The translations under genes were made by a program, and so were the position numbers. Below are positions 18,712 to 27,791 of a stretch of DNA of 64,000 nucleotides, piece after piece. The notes below the pieces were generated by a model. That model did no database searches and had not been told where the DNA came from. It was given only the letters and a program-made list of their open reading frames with translations. The stretch covers positions 372,001-436,000 of the forward strand of contig JAJYUT010000005.1 of assembly GCA_021792365.1 (NCBI GenBank). Direction: 5' to 3'. This DNA comes from Pseudomonadota bacterium (lineage in GTDB: Bacteria > Pseudomonadota > Alphaproteobacteria > Dongiales > Dongiaceae). Each line of letters begins with the position of its first letter. The first letter of the stretch is position 1.

Positions 18712-20391
18712 ATGAACAAGAAGGTGGGCAGCGATATCGAAATCGCCCGCGAAGCGACCATGAAGCCGATCCGCGAGGTCGCAGCCAAGCTCGGCATTCC
18801 GGACGAGCATCTGCTGCCCTACGGCCATACCAAGGCCAAGATCTCGATGAAGTTGGTCGAATCCCTGCGGGACAAGCCGGACGGCAAGCTGATCCTCGTC
18901 ACCGCGATCAGCCCGACGCCGGCGGGCGAGGGCAAGACCACCACCACCGTTGGCTTGGGCGACGGGCTCAACCGCATCGGCAAGAAGGCGATCATCTGCC
19001 TGCGCGAGCCGAGCCTTGGCCCCTGCTTCGGCGTGAAGGGCGGCGCGGCCGGCGGCGGCTATGCGCAGGTCGTTCCGATGGAAGACATCAACCTGCACTT
19101 CACCGGCGACTTCCACGCCATCTCGACCGCGCACAACCTGCTCTCGGCGCTGATCGACAACCACATCTACTGGGGTAACGACCTCGGCTTCGACACGCGC
19201 CGCATCGCCTGGCGCCGCGTCATGGACATGAACGACCGCGCGCTGCGCTCGATCGTCAATTCTCTGGGCGGCACGCCGAACGGTTTCCCGCGCGAGGACG
19301 GCTTCGACATCACGGTCGCCTCGGAAGTGATGGCGATCTTCTGCCTGGCGCGCGACTTGAAGGACCTGACACAGCGCCTCGGCAGCATCATCGTCGGCTA
19401 CACGCGCGAAAAGAAGCCGATCTATGCGCGCGACCTCAAGGCCGAAGGCCCGATGACCGTGCTGCTGAAGGATGCGATCGCGCCCAACCTGGTGCAGACG
19501 CTGGAGAACAACGCCGCCTTCATTCATGGCGGCCCGTTCGCGAACATCGCTCATGGCTGCAACTCCGTGATTGCCACCACCACGGCCTTGAAACTCGCGG
19601 ACTACGTGGTGACGGAGGCGGGTTTCGGCGCGGATTTGGGCGCCGAGAAGTTCTTCGACATCAAGTGCCGCAAGGCCGGCCTGAAGCCGGCGGCAGCCGT
19701 CATCGTCGGTACCATCCGCGCCCTCAAGATGCATGGCGGCGTCGCCAAGGAGGACCTGGGCAAGGAGAACGTCGAGGCGCTGCGGAAGGGCGCCGCCAAC
19801 CTGGCCCGTCACATCGAGAACGTGAAGAAGTTCGGGGTGCCGCCGGTGGTGGCGATCAACCGCTTCGTGGCGGACACCGACGCGGAGCTGGACGCTGTCC
19901 GGCAGATCTGCGCCGAGCTGGGCGTAGAGGCCATCGAGTGCAACCACTGGGCGTACGGGTCTGCCGGTATCGAGAAGCTTGCCCACGCCGTGGTCAAGAT
20001 GACGGAGCAGAAGAGCAACTTCACTTATCTCTATCCGGACAACATGCCGCTGTGGGAGAAGGTTCGGACGATTGCCCAGAACCTCTACGGCGCGCAGGGC
20101 ATCATCGCCGACAAGGTGGTCCGCGACCGCTTCCACGAGCTGGAGAAGATGGGTTTCGCCAACTACCCGGTCTGCATGGCCAAGACCCAGTACAGCTTCT
20201 CGACCGATCCGAACCTCAAGGGCGCGCCCAGCAACCACGTGGTGCCGGTCCGCGAGGTGCGCCTGTCGGCCGGCGCGGAGTTCATCGTCGTCATCTGCGG
20301 CGAGATCATGACCATGCCGGGGCTGCCGCGCGTGCCCTCGGCGAACAGCATCAAGCTGAACGCCAAGGGCGAGGTCGAGGGCCTGTTCTGA
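18712..20391 (+). CDS. fhs: Formate-tetrahydrofolate ligase
   Basis: A 559-residue ATP-dependent ligase that joins formate to tetrahydrofolate to give 10-formyl-THF. The nucleotide-binding loop TPAGEGKT is at residues 69-76. The family blocks [21 protein letters not shown] and [17 protein letters not shown] are intact. The ATG at 18712 gives the normal family length and follows GGGAG; a longer in-frame version from 18511 would add 67 residues with no family match. A strong terminator follows and hutH begins 118 bases downstream. The neighbouring hut pathway releases formate through HutG, so this enzyme could recapture it. Confidence 0.95.
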   Translation: MNKKVGSDIEIAREATMKPIREVAAKLGIPDEHLLPYGHTKAKISMKLVESLRDKPDGKLILVTAISPTPAGEGKTTTTVGLGDGLNRIGKKAIICLREPSLGPCFGVKGGAAGGGYAQVVPMEDINLHFTGDFHAISTAHNLLSALIDNHIYWGNDLGFDTRRIAWRRVMDMNDRALRSIVNSLGGTPNGFPREDGFDITVASEVMAIFCLARDLKDLTQRLGSIIVGYTREKKPIYARDLKAEGPMTVLLKDAIAPNLVQTLENNAAFIHGGPFANIAHGCNSVIATTTALKLADYVVTEAGFGADLGAEKFFDIKCRKAGLKPAAAVIVGTIRALKMHGGVAKEDLGKENVEALRKGAANLARHIENVKKFGVPPVVAINRFVADTDAELDAVRQICAELGVEAIECNHWAYGSAGIEKLAHAVVKMTEQKSNFTYLYPDNMPLWEKVRTIAQNLYGAQGIIADKVVRDRFHELEKMGFANYPVCMAKTQYSFSTDPNLKGAPSNHVVPVREVRLSAGAEFIVVICGEIMTMPGLPRVPSANSIKLNAKGEVEGLF

Positions 20392-20415
20392 TCCTGACGC
20401 GCATTCGAATTTCTC

Positions 20416-20447
20416 AAGGGCCGGTCCGGAGCGACCGGCCCTTTTTC
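20416..20447 (+). terminator. Intrinsic terminator of fhs
   Basis: An 11-bp stem AAGGGCCGGTC (20416-20426) / GACCGGCCCTT (20433-20443) with a 6-base loop runs into TTTTT. It separates fhs from hutH transcription. Confidence 0.92.
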
Positions 20448-20486
20448 TTTGACCGGACCTGGCGCTTGCCCTAATCGACATATGTA

Positions 20487-20500
20487 CCTGTCTATACAAG
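20487..20500. promoter_or_regulatory. Probable HutC operator upstream of hutH
   Basis: The near-palindrome CCTGTCTATACAAG lies nine bases before the hutH start. It matches the sites upstream of hutC (CCTGTCTAGACAGG) and hutU (GTTGTATATACAAG), and the known HutC-type consensus of TGTA/TACA half-sites. I could not assign a clear promoter here. Confidence 0.65.
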
Positions 20501-20509
20501 AGAGACGCC

Positions 20510-22045
20510 ATGTCCGCCCGGGAGCTAGGGCAGCCGGCCGTGCTGCGCGATGCGGCGCCGCTGACCTGCGATGAGATCGCCGCGATCTCTCACGGCCGAG
20601 CGCGGCTGGCGATCGGCCCCGCGGCCCGCGCGAAGCTGGAGAACGGCCGCGCTATCGTCGCGCGCATCCTGGCGAGTGGCGAGCGCGCTTATGGCATCAC
20701 CACCGGCCTCGGCGCGCTGAGCGACGTCAAGCTGGCGCCGGACGAGTTGGCCCAGATCTCGCGCAACACGCTGCTCAGCCACGCCTGCGGGGTCGGCGAA
20801 CCGCTGCATGCCGCGGAAACGCGCGCCATCATGGTCGCGCTGGTCAATGACATGTGCCACGGCCATTCGGGCGTCAGCCCGGCTGTCGTCGATCAGCTTG
20901 TCGCGTTTCTCAATCATAGCATCAATCCGGTGGTGCCGAGCCAAGGCTCCGTCGGCTACATCGTGCATGGCGCGCATATCGGTCTGGCGCTGCTCGGCAT
21001 CGGCGAGGTGGACTATGCCGGCAGCCGCTTGCCGGCACGCGAAGCCATCGCGGCCGCTGGATTGCAGCCGATCGATGTCGGGCCGAAAGACGGCCTGTGC
21101 CTCGTCAATGGCACGCGCTGCCTCGCGGGCCTGTCCTGTCTCGGCGTGGTGGAAGCGGCGCGCATTGCCGATTGGGCGGACATCATCGCCGCTCTTTCGT
21201 TCGAGGCGTTGAAGGGCCAGGCCGACGCATTCGACGAGGAGGTGCTGAACCTCAAGCCGCATGCCGGCGTGGTCGCGGTCGGCAGGCGCCTGCGCAGCCT
21301 GCTCAAGGGCAGCGAAGTGATGGCGCATTTCCGTGGGCACCGCACGCAGGATGCGCTGTCGTTGCGCTCGATCCCGCAGGTGCATGGCGCGACGCGCGAC
21401 CAGTTGGAGCATGCCCGGCGGCAGATCGTGGTCGAACTCAAATCGGCGACCGACAACCCGCTGGTCATCGGCACGCCGGACTCCTATCGCGTCATCTCCA
21501 ACGCGCATCCGCACGGCCAGTCGGTGGCGATGGCGGTCGATCTGATGGCGCTCGCCGTGGCGGAGCTCGGCTCGATCGCGGAGCGGCGCATCGACCGTCT
21601 GCTCAATCCCGCGACCAGCGGATTGCCGGCTTTTCTGGTGAAGCAGCCGGGCGTCAATTCCGGGCTGATGATCGTGCAATACGTCGCGGCCTCTCTGGCG
21701 GCGGAGAACAAGCGTCTCAGCCAGCCGGCGGTCGCCGACAATTACGTGACCTCCGCCCAGCAGGAGGACCACATCAGCCTTGGCACCCCCGGCGCGCTCA
21801 AGGCGCTGAAGGTGATCGACAACACCCGGCGCATCCTGGCGATCGAGTATCTCTGCGCCGCCCAGGCCATCGAGTTCCTGCCCAGGCTCACGCTGGGCGA
21901 GGGCACCCGCGCCGCCTATGACCGGCTGCGCGGCCAAATTCCGGCACTGGAGCAGGACCGCTATCTGAGCCCGGATCTCGCGCTGATCGAGGCTCGGATG
22001 CTCGAGCCGGATTGGCTGGCCGATATCGAAGCACGCCTGAGATAG
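20510..22045 (+). CDS. hutH: Histidine ammonia-lyase homologue lacking the MIO-forming triad
   Basis: A 511-residue member of the histidine/phenylalanine ammonia-lyase family. Normal HutH makes urocanate and ammonia from histidine with an MIO cofactor formed from Ala-Ser-Gly in GSVGASGDLAP. Here the same place reads GSVGYIVHGAHIG (residues 146-158), so the triad is absent. The active-site tyrosine of the PYCLR segment is also missing (ALSLR, L283). Other family positions remain: YGITTG, LSHACGVG, LVNGT, Q280, R286 and QEDH. Both flanks stay in one frame, so a simple frameshift does not explain it. It may be a non-MIO lyase, a ligand-binding pseudoenzyme, or an inactive paralogue. It is preceded by a HutC-type operator. 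Confidence 0.8.
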   Translation: MSARELGQPAVLRDAAPLTCDEIAAISHGRARLAIGPAARAKLENGRAIVARILASGERAYGITTGLGALSDVKLAPDELAQISRNTLLSHACGVGEPLHAAETRAIMVALVNDMCHGHSGVSPAVVDQLVAFLNHSINPVVPSQGSVGYIVHGAHIGLALLGIGEVDYAGSRLPAREAIAAAGLQPIDVGPKDGLCLVNGTRCLAGLSCLGVVEAARIADWADIIAALSFEALKGQADAFDEEVLNLKPHAGVVAVGRRLRSLLKGSEVMAHFRGHRTQDALSLRSIPQVHGATRDQLEHARRQIVVELKSATDNPLVIGTPDSYRVISNAHPHGQSVAMAVDLMALAVAELGSIAERRIDRLLNPATSGLPAFLVKQPGVNSGLMIVQYVAASLAAENKRLSQPAVADNYVTSAQQEDHISLGTPGALKALKVIDNTRRILAIEYLCAAQAIEFLPRLTLGEGTRAAYDRLRGQIPALEQDRYLSPDLALIEARMLEPDWLADIEARLR

Positions 22046-22080
22046 TTGCTAAAGGCAATTAATGTAGTTACTTTCAGCAA
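22046..22080. promoter_or_regulatory. Candidate operator of the MarR-GNAT gene
   Basis: An imperfect inverted repeat (TTGCTAAAG at 22046-22054, CTTTCAGCAA at 22071-22080) lies 21 bases before the MarR-GNAT start in an AT-rich gap. MarR proteins often bind such repeats in their own promoter. The link is inferred. Confidence 0.4.
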
Positions 22081-22101
22081 TGATCTTTGCTGGAGGCGGC
22101 C

Positions 22102-23034
22102 ATGGAACAGGAAGCCTTGCATGTCGAGGCGGTGCGGCGCTTCTCCCGATTCTATACGCGGCGGATCGGGGTTCTGCAGGAGGGCTATAACGGGACCGAA
22201 CTCTCCCTGAGCGAGGCGCGGATCATCTACGAACTTGCGCGCCGCGAGGCGGCCACCGCGAGCGAACTGTCCCAGGAGCTGGGCCTCGATCCCGGCTATC
22301 TCAGCCGGATTCTCAAAGGCTTCCAGGAGCGGGGGCTCGTGCAGCGCCAGACCTCCGACGTCGATGCGCGGCGATACCTACTGAGCCTGACGGAACTCGG
22401 GGAACAGCGCTTCGCCGCGCTCAACGCGCGCTCGCGCAGCGACATGGCGCGTATGCTGAGCGCGCTCACGCCGCGCCAGCGGCGGCGCCTCATCGATGCG
22501 ATGAGCGAGATCGAAACCCTGCTATCGGCGGAGCCGGAACGCGGCGCGCCGTATATCCTGCGACCGCACCAGCCCGGCGACATCGGCTGGGCGGTGCAGA
22601 AGCATGGCGAGCTTTACGCGCGCGAATATGGCTGGGACGAGAGCTTCGAGGCGCTGGCGGCGGAGGTCGGCGCGCGATTCCTGAAGGAGTTCGATCCGAA
22701 GAAGGAGCGCGCCTGGATTGCGGAGAAGGACGGCGAGAATGTCGGCTGCGTGTTCCTCGTCAGGCAGTCCGACGAGGTCGCAAAGCTGCGCATGCTGCTG
22801 GTCGATCCGAAGGCACGGGGCCTTGGGCTTGGCAGGCGGCTGGTCGAGGAATGCATCCGCTTCGCGGGCAATCGCGGCTACCGGAAGATCACGTTGTGGA
22901 CCAACGACGTGCTGGTCACCGCCATCCACATCTACCGCACGCTCGGCTTCAGGCTGGTAGCGGAGGAGCGGCACCGCAGCTTCGGCCACGAACTGATAGG
23001 ACAAACGTGGGAGCTGGACCTTACAGCGCCTTGA
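22102..23034 (+). CDS. MarR-type regulator fused to a GNAT acetyltransferase
   Basis: A 310-residue two-domain protein. Residues 1-140 form a MarR winged helix (ELSQELGLDPGYLSRILKGFQERGLVQRQ, with the wing at SDVDARRYLLSLT). Residues about 155-310 form a GNAT domain with the acetyl-CoA loop RGLGLGRRL and the WTNDVLVTAIHIYRTLGF segment. Fusions of this kind are known in many bacteria, mostly uncharacterised. The ATG at 22102 follows GGAGG by five bases. It sits between hutH and hutC and overlaps the hutC 3' end by 14 bases, tail to tail. The acetylated substrate could be a metabolite or a protein. Confidence 0.85.
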   Translation: MEQEALHVEAVRRFSRFYTRRIGVLQEGYNGTELSLSEARIIYELARREAATASELSQELGLDPGYLSRILKGFQERGLVQRQTSDVDARRYLLSLTELGEQRFAALNARSRSDMARMLSALTPRQRRRLIDAMSEIETLLSAEPERGAPYILRPHQPGDIGWAVQKHGELYAREYGWDESFEALAAEVGARFLKEFDPKKERAWIAEKDGENVGCVFLVRQSDEVAKLRMLLVDPKARGLGLGRRLVEECIRFAGNRGYRKITLWTNDVLVTAIHIYRTLGFRLVAEERHRSFGHELIGQTWELDLTAP

Positions 23035-23734
23035 ATTTGCCGCGCAGGCGGTAGCGGCCGCCGGGATAGAGCAGGCGCACAAGGCTGACATGCCTGCCGT
23101 TCGACCAGGTGGTGCGCGTGAGGCAGAGACACGGCTCGTTGGGCTCGATCTTCAGCAGCTTGCGCTCGGCCGGCGTGGCGTGCAGCGCGTCGATGACATG
23201 TTCGGCCTCGGAGATCGGCGCCGTTGCCATCAGGTAGACATACGGCGTCTGGGTCGCGAAATCCTGGTCGAGATAATCCGGCGCCAAGGCCGGGACGACG
23301 TAGCGGTCCTCGATCTGCACCGGCACGTCATCTTCCGAATGCACCAGAACGGAGTGGAACACGGTCTCGCCGGTGCGCATGCCCAGCGCATGCGCCGTGT
23401 CGGCATTCGCCTTCTCTTTGCGCTGGGTGAGCACCTGCGCACTGTGGCGATGGCCGCGCGCGGCGATCTCGTCGGCGATGTTGCGCACCTCGAACAGGGC
23501 CGAGATCGGCTTCGGCTCGGCGACGAAGGTGCCGACGCCCTGCACGCGGATCAGGCGCCCGTCCAGCGTCAACTCGCGCAGGGCGCGGTTGATGGTCATG
23601 CGGCTGACCCCCAGGTCGCGCACCAGCTCCGATTCCGAGGGGATGCGGTGGCGCGGCTGCCACTCGCCGGAATCGATGCGGTCGGTGATCAAGCGCTTGA
23701 CGCGCGAGTAGCGGGGCAGGAGTTCGGTATTCAA
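23021..23734 (-). CDS. hutC: Histidine utilization repressor, GntR/HutC family
   Basis: A 237-residue repressor. The N-terminal GntR winged helix (residues 8-75) has RIPSESELVRDLGVSRMTI. The UTRA effector domain covers about 95-235; in known HutC it binds urocanate. The start is a TTG at 23734, since MNTELLPRYSRVKRLI matches the family start and no ATG fits. A 14-bp perfect palindrome lies 16 bases upstream, placed over the expected transcription start, so the gene probably represses itself. It is divergent from hutF. Confidence 0.92.
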   Translation of the reverse strand: MNTELLPRYSRVKRLITDRIDSGEWQPRHRIPSESELVRDLGVSRMTINRALRELTLDGRLIRVQGVGTFVAEPKPISALFEVRNIADEIAARGHRHSAQVLTQRKEKANADTAHALGMRTGETVFHSVLVHSEDDVPVQIEDRYVVPALAPDYLDQDFATQTPYVYLMATAPISEAEHVIDALHATPAERKLLKIEPNEPCLCLTRTTWSNGRHVSLVRLLYPGGRYRLRGKFKAL

Positions 23735-23750
23735 CAGATTGGTGTCCGTT

Positions 23751-23764
23751 CCTGTCTAGACAGG
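23751..23764. promoter_or_regulatory. HutC operator between hutC and hutF
   Basis: CCTGTCTAGACAGG is a perfect 14-bp palindrome. It begins right after the -10 of the hutC promoter and sits in the 100-bp gap shared with hutF, so it could control both. Confidence 0.75.
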
Positions 23765-23793
23765 CTTATGCCAGACATGATTTGTAACCTCAA
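23765..23793 (-). promoter_or_regulatory. Probable hutC promoter
   Basis: On the minus strand TTGAGG (23793-23788) and CATAAG (23770-23765) have a 17-bp spacer. The operator follows directly, the same layout as at hutU. Confidence 0.6.
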
Positions 23794-23834
23794 GCGCAAC
23801 CGCCCCATTCAACACAGCAAAGAAGCCATTCGCC

Positions 23835-25199
23835 ATGAAGGTCCTTCACGCAAAGCTGGCTTGGCTCGCCGATGGCTGGCAATCGGACGTGCGCATCGCG
23901 ATCGATGAAAATGGGACGATCAAGGGACTCTCCCGTGGTGCGGCGCAGTCAGGCGATGAGCGCGCGCCGGGGCCCGTGCTGCCGGGCATGCCGAACCTGC
24001 ATTCCCACGCCTTCCAGCGCGCGATGGCGGGCCTCGCCGAAGAGGCGCTGAATCCCGAGGATAGTTTCTGGACCTGGCGCGAGTTGATGTATCGGCTGGT
24101 CGGCCGCCTGACCCCGGAGCAGGTGCAGGCGATCGCGACGCATCTCTATATCGAGATGCTGAAGGGCGGCTACACGGCGGTTGCGGAGTTCCACTACCTG
24201 CATCACCAGCCGGGCGGGGCGCCTTATGCCAATCCAGCGGAGATGGCGCAGCGCATTGCCACGGCGGCGGAGGCGTCCGGCATCGGCCTCACCTTGCTGC
24301 CGGCCTTCTATGCCCATGGCGGCTTCGGCGGCCAGCCGCTCGCGCCGAAGCAGCTCCGCTTCAAAAACGAGATCGACGGGTACCTGAAGCTGATCGAGGG
24401 CGTCGAGCGCGCCTGCGCGCAAATCGGCGCGGAGTGGGGCCTCTGCTTCCATTCGCTGCGCGCTGCGACCGAGGCGGAGATGAAGGCGGTGCTGGCCGCT
24501 CATCCGTCCGAGCGCCCGGTCCACATCCACATCGCCGAGCAGACCAAGGAGGTGGAGGATTGCCGCGCCTGGTCGAACCGCCGGCCCGTGGAGTGGCTCT
24601 ATGACAAGTTCGAGATAGATCGCCGCTGGTGCCTGATCCACGCAACCCATGTGAGCCCGGACGAGGTGCACATGATGGGCCACAGCGAGGCGGTGGTGGG
24701 GCTGTGCCCGACGACGGAAGCCAATCTCGGCGACGGCATCTTCCCGGCGCAGGAGTTCCTGGCTGCCAACGGTGCCTTCGGCATCGGGTCGGACTCGCAC
24801 GTCTCGGTCAGCGCGCTCGAAGAGCTGCGCTGGCTGGAATACGGCCAGCGCCTGAAGCACGAACGCCGCAACCGCCTCAGCGCCGGCAGCAGGCCGGAAG
24901 TGGCCGACACGCTCTACAACGCCGCGCTTCATGGCGGCGCTCAGGCGATGGGCAAGCATATCGGCGCGATCGCTCCCGGCAAGCGCGCGGACATCGTGGT
25001 GCTCGACGGCGCGCAGCCGATGCTCGCGAACGTCGCGCCGGCCAAGCTGCTCGGCCGCTGGCTGTTCGGCGGCAATGACGGCTGGGTGAAGGACGTGATG
25101 GTCGGTGGCCAGTGGGTGGTGAGGGATCGGCACCATGCGGGCGAAGAGGCCGCGCAGCGTGCATTCGCCGATGCGATGTCGGCTCTGATGGCCGCCTAA
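23835..25199 (+). CDS. hutF: Formimidoylglutamate deiminase
   Basis: A 454-residue amidohydrolase that converts N-formimidoyl-L-glutamate to N-formyl-L-glutamate and ammonia. The metal-binding start is NLHSHAF (H56, H58), followed by RAMAGLAE. Further metal or catalytic residues are in HIHIAEQ and LIHATHVS, and in GSDSHVS. HutF together with HutG marks the five-step histidine pathway, in contrast to the HutG-type formimidoylglutamase route. The gene is divergent from hutC across a shared operator. Its stop overlaps the hutG stop by a few bases, tail to tail. Confidence 0.93.
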   Translation: MKVLHAKLAWLADGWQSDVRIAIDENGTIKGLSRGAAQSGDERAPGPVLPGMPNLHSHAFQRAMAGLAEEALNPEDSFWTWRELMYRLVGRLTPEQVQAIATHLYIEMLKGGYTAVAEFHYLHHQPGGAPYANPAEMAQRIATAAEASGIGLTLLPAFYAHGGFGGQPLAPKQLRFKNEIDGYLKLIEGVERACAQIGAEWGLCFHSLRAATEAEMKAVLAAHPSERPVHIHIAEQTKEVEDCRAWSNRRPVEWLYDKFEIDRRWCLIHATHVSPDEVHMMGHSEAVVGLCPTTEANLGDGIFPAQEFLAANGAFGIGSDSHVSVSALEELRWLEYGQRLKHERRNRLSAGSRPEVADTLYNAALHGGAQAMGKHIGAIAPGKRADIVVLDGAQPMLANVAPAKLLGRWLFGGNDGWVKDVMVGGQWVVRDRHHAGEEAAQRAFADAMSALMAA

Positions 25200-25987
25200 G
25201 GCCGCCAGTCGATCATCGCCTGCACCATACGCTGCAGGACGGACTGCACCTTCTCTGCCGGTTCCGGGCGGTACTCGAACGGCGGCTGCTCGATCATGTA
25301 AGTGCGCTGCGCCAGTTCGAGTTGGACGGCATGCACGTTGCGGTCGGGCTGGCCGTAATGGCGCGCGATGTGGCCGCCCTTGAATCGACCGTTGACGACG
25401 CGGCGGCATCCGGGCGCGTCGCAGGCCTTGTCGACGGCCGCGCTCAGTGTGGGCGCGCAACTCCTGCCGTCATTGGTACCGATGTTGAAATCGGGCAGCG
25501 GCCCCTCGAACAGGCGCGGGATCTCGCCCCGGATCGAATGCGCGTCGAGCAGCACGGCATAGCCGAACGCGTCCTTGATGCGGTCAAGCTCCGCCCTCAG
25601 GCGCTCGTGATAGGGGCGCCAGATCCGCTCCTTGCAGATCGTCTTGATCTCCTCGCTGCGACTCCTGCCGGGCAGGAAAATCGACGTGCCATCGAACAGC
25701 GTCTCCGGAAAGAGGCCAGTGGTCGCGGTCTGATAGAGCGGCGTGTCATCCTCCGGCCGATTGAGGTCGATGGCAAAGCGCGAATAGCGCGCCGCCAGCA
25801 CGCTCGCGCCCATCTGTAACGCGAAGCCGTAGAGCTGCGGGATGTGCCAGTCGGTGTCGGGGAGGGCGCGCGCGTCCGGCGTCAACAGATCGGTGACCTC
25901 CGGCGGCAGCAGCAGCCCGGGATGCGGCATGGAGATCAGCAGCGGCGTATTGCCGTGCGTGAAGTCGTATGGTTGCTCGATATTCAT
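25196..25987 (-). CDS. hutG: N-formylglutamate deformylase
   Basis: A 263-residue member of the N-formylglutamate amidohydrolase family, which splits N-formylglutamate into glutamate and formate. Conserved segments include LLISMPHPG, SRFAIDLNRPEDD, LLDAHSIRG and GGHIARHYG. The ATG at 25987 was chosen over a longer frame from 26107 because the HutD stop and this ATG overlap as ATGA and MNIEQPYDF matches family starts. It is the last gene of the hutU-I-D-G operon. The formate it releases could feed fhs. Confidence 0.92.
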   Translation of the reverse strand: MNIEQPYDFTHGNTPLLISMPHPGLLLPPEVTDLLTPDARALPDTDWHIPQLYGFALQMGASVLAARYSRFAIDLNRPEDDTPLYQTATTGLFPETLFDGTSIFLPGRSRSEEIKTICKERIWRPYHERLRAELDRIKDAFGYAVLLDAHSIRGEIPRLFEGPLPDFNIGTNDGRSCAPTLSAAVDKACDAPGCRRVVNGRFKGGHIARHYGQPDRNVHAVQLELAQRTYMIEQPPFEYRPEPAEKVQSVLQRMVQAMIDWRP

Positions 25988-26568
25988 GCGGTGGCCATGG
26001 CGGAGGGAGTGATGGAGATAACTGCGACGACGGCATCGCTGAGCCCGCGCATCGTTGCGCGCCGCGGCTCCTCGGAGACCCAGCTGTCGCCTTCCACCAG
26101 GTTGCACGTCTCGTAGGTGTCCAGTTCTGCTGCGCCGCGCAGCACGTGCACGGCCGCCACATCCTCGCGCAACGGGGTGGTCGCCTTTGCGGTGAGTTGG
26201 AAGACCTGCAGCGTTCCCCGGCCGAAGCTGCGCCGGATCATGAAATTGAAGTCACGGATGGGGCCGCCGAGCAGGCGGCAGGTCGTCTTTGCGTCTCCGG
26301 AAAAGAACAGCGGCTCATGCAGCCGGTCCAGCCGCTTCGTGCCGCCCTCGATCGAAAGCTCCATGCCACTCCCTTCGACCACCATGATCCAGCGGTCGAT
26401 GCCGGCAAATTCCGAGAACGGTCCGTCGCTCGCCACATCGGCGATGCTGAGACGCCAGAGCATCTCGCCGGCGGAGGAGGTGACTTTCCAGATCTCGGTG
26501 GTTGTTCCGCCGCCATTCTTCCACGGCATGCTCTGGTAGTCGGTTCGGTGCAGGATGCGGCCGGTCAT
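25984..26568 (-). CDS. hutD: HutD family protein
   Basis: A 194-residue cupin-fold protein of the HutD/Ves family, with the typical start YQSMPWKNGGGTTTEIW. HutD is needed for good growth on histidine in Pseudomonas and has been proposed to act as a governor limiting hut activity; its biochemical function is not settled. The ATG at 26568 lies two bases after the hutI stop, and the stop overlaps the hutG start, so translation is probably coupled. Confidence 0.9.
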   Translation of the reverse strand: MTGRILHRTDYQSMPWKNGGGTTTEIWKVTSSAGEMLWRLSIADVASDGPFSEFAGIDRWIMVVEGSGMELSIEGGTKRLDRLHEPLFFSGDAKTTCRLLGGPIRDFNFMIRRSFGRGTLQVFQLTAKATTPLREDVAAVHVLRGAAELDTYETCNLVEGDSWVSEEPRRATMRGLSDAVVAVISITPSAMATA

Positions 26569-26570
26569 GC

Positions 26571-27791
26571 TCAGAATATGCGGCTGCGCCAGCGCCCCGC
26601 TCGCACGATACCTGCGCACGGATTGCCGCCGAGCCAATAGCTGAGCTCGGCGGGCCGGCCGATGTTCCAGATCGCGAGGTCGGCCGCGAAGCCGACACGC
26701 AGCTGCCCGTGCGTCTCGCCCATGCCGAGCGCAACAGCGGCATTCTTCGTAACGCCGGCCAGCGTTTCCTCGGGCGTCATGCGGAACAAGGTGCAGGCCA
26801 TGTTTATCATGAGCAGCAGCGAAAGGGCGGGGGAACTGCCGGGATTGCAGTCGGTCGAGATCGCGATGCGGACACCATGCTTGCGCAGCGTGTCGAGCGG
26901 CGGCAATTGCTTCTCGCGCAGGAAGAAGAACGCGCCGGGCAGCAGCACGGCGGCGGTGCCGGCCTTGCCCATCGCGGCGATGCCGGCTTCGGAACTGTAT
27001 TCGATGTGATCGGCCGAGAGCGCGTTGTAGCGTGCGGCGAGCGCCGCACCGCCCATGTCGGAGAGCTGATCGGCGTGGAGCTTCATGGGAAGGCCGAGGG
27101 ACTTCGCCGTGTCGAACACGCGCACCGTCTGCTCGGCCGTGAAGGCGATGCGCTCGGAAAAGGCATCGACGGCATCGGCCAAGTCCTCTGCGGCGATGGC
27201 AGGGAGGATGTCGTTGCAGACCAGATCGATGTATGCGTCGGGCCGGCCAGCGAACTCCGGCGGCAAGGCGTGAGCCGCCAGGCACGTCGTCTTCACCGTC
27301 ACGGCACAGTCCCGACCCAAGGCCCGAGCGACGCGCAACTGCTTGCGCTCGTTTTCGAGGTCCAGGCCGTAGCCCGACTTGATCTCGATGGTGGTCAGGC
27401 CTTCAGCCATCAATGATGTCAGGCGTGTCGTGGCCGCCGCCAGCAATTCCGCTTCGCTCGCCGCGCGGGTCGCGCGCACCGTGGAAACGATGCCGCCGCC
27501 TGCCTTGGCGATCTCCTCGTAAGTCGCACCTTTGAGCCGCTGCTCGAACTCACCGGCGCGCTCGCCGCCGAACACCAGATGGGTGTGGCAGTCGATCAGG
27601 CCGGGCGTGACCCAGCGGCCCTTCAGCGAAACCGTCTCCTTCACTGATTGTTGCGGCAGGTCGGCGCCCTTGCCGATCCACGCGATGCGGTCGCCCTCGA
27701 TCGCGATGGCGGCATCCTCGATCGCGCCATATCCCGCCGCCTCCGCCATGGTGGCGGCACGGCAATCGGTGAGGAGGAGATCCCAGGCCAT
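26571..27791 (-). CDS. hutI: Imidazolonepropionase
   Basis: A 406-residue amidohydrolase that opens imidazolone-5-propionate to N-formimidoyl-L-glutamate. The metal-binding motif is CHTHLVFGG (H69, H71), and downstream [12 protein letters not shown] and STDCNPG match the family. The length is typical. Its start codon overlaps the hutU stop by one base (TGATG), which implies translational coupling. It is the second gene of the hutU-I-D-G operon. Confidence 0.95.
   Translation of the reverse strand: MAWDLLLTDCRAATMAEAAGYGAIEDAAIAIEGDRIAWIGKGADLPQQSVKETVSLKGRWVTPGLIDCHTHLVFGGERAGEFEQRLKGATYEEIAKAGGGIVSTVRATRAASEAELLAAATTRLTSLMAEGLTTIEIKSGYGLDLENERKQLRVARALGRDCAVTVKTTCLAAHALPPEFAGRPDAYIDLVCNDILPAIAAEDLADAVDAFSERIAFTAEQTVRVFDTAKSLGLPMKLHADQLSDMGGAALAARYNALSADHIEYSSEAGIAAMGKAGTAAVLLPGAFFFLREKQLPPLDTLRKHGVRIAISTDCNPGSSPALSLLLMINMACTLFRMTPEETLAGVTKNAAVALGMGETHGQLRVGFAADLAIWNIGRPAELSYWLGGNPCAGIVRAGRWRSRIF

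Noticed and set aside
20951-20990. A double frameshift explaining the missing MIO triad in hutH
   Set aside because: Neither alternative frame encodes Ala-Ser-Gly-Asp there, and both flanks align to the family in a single frame.
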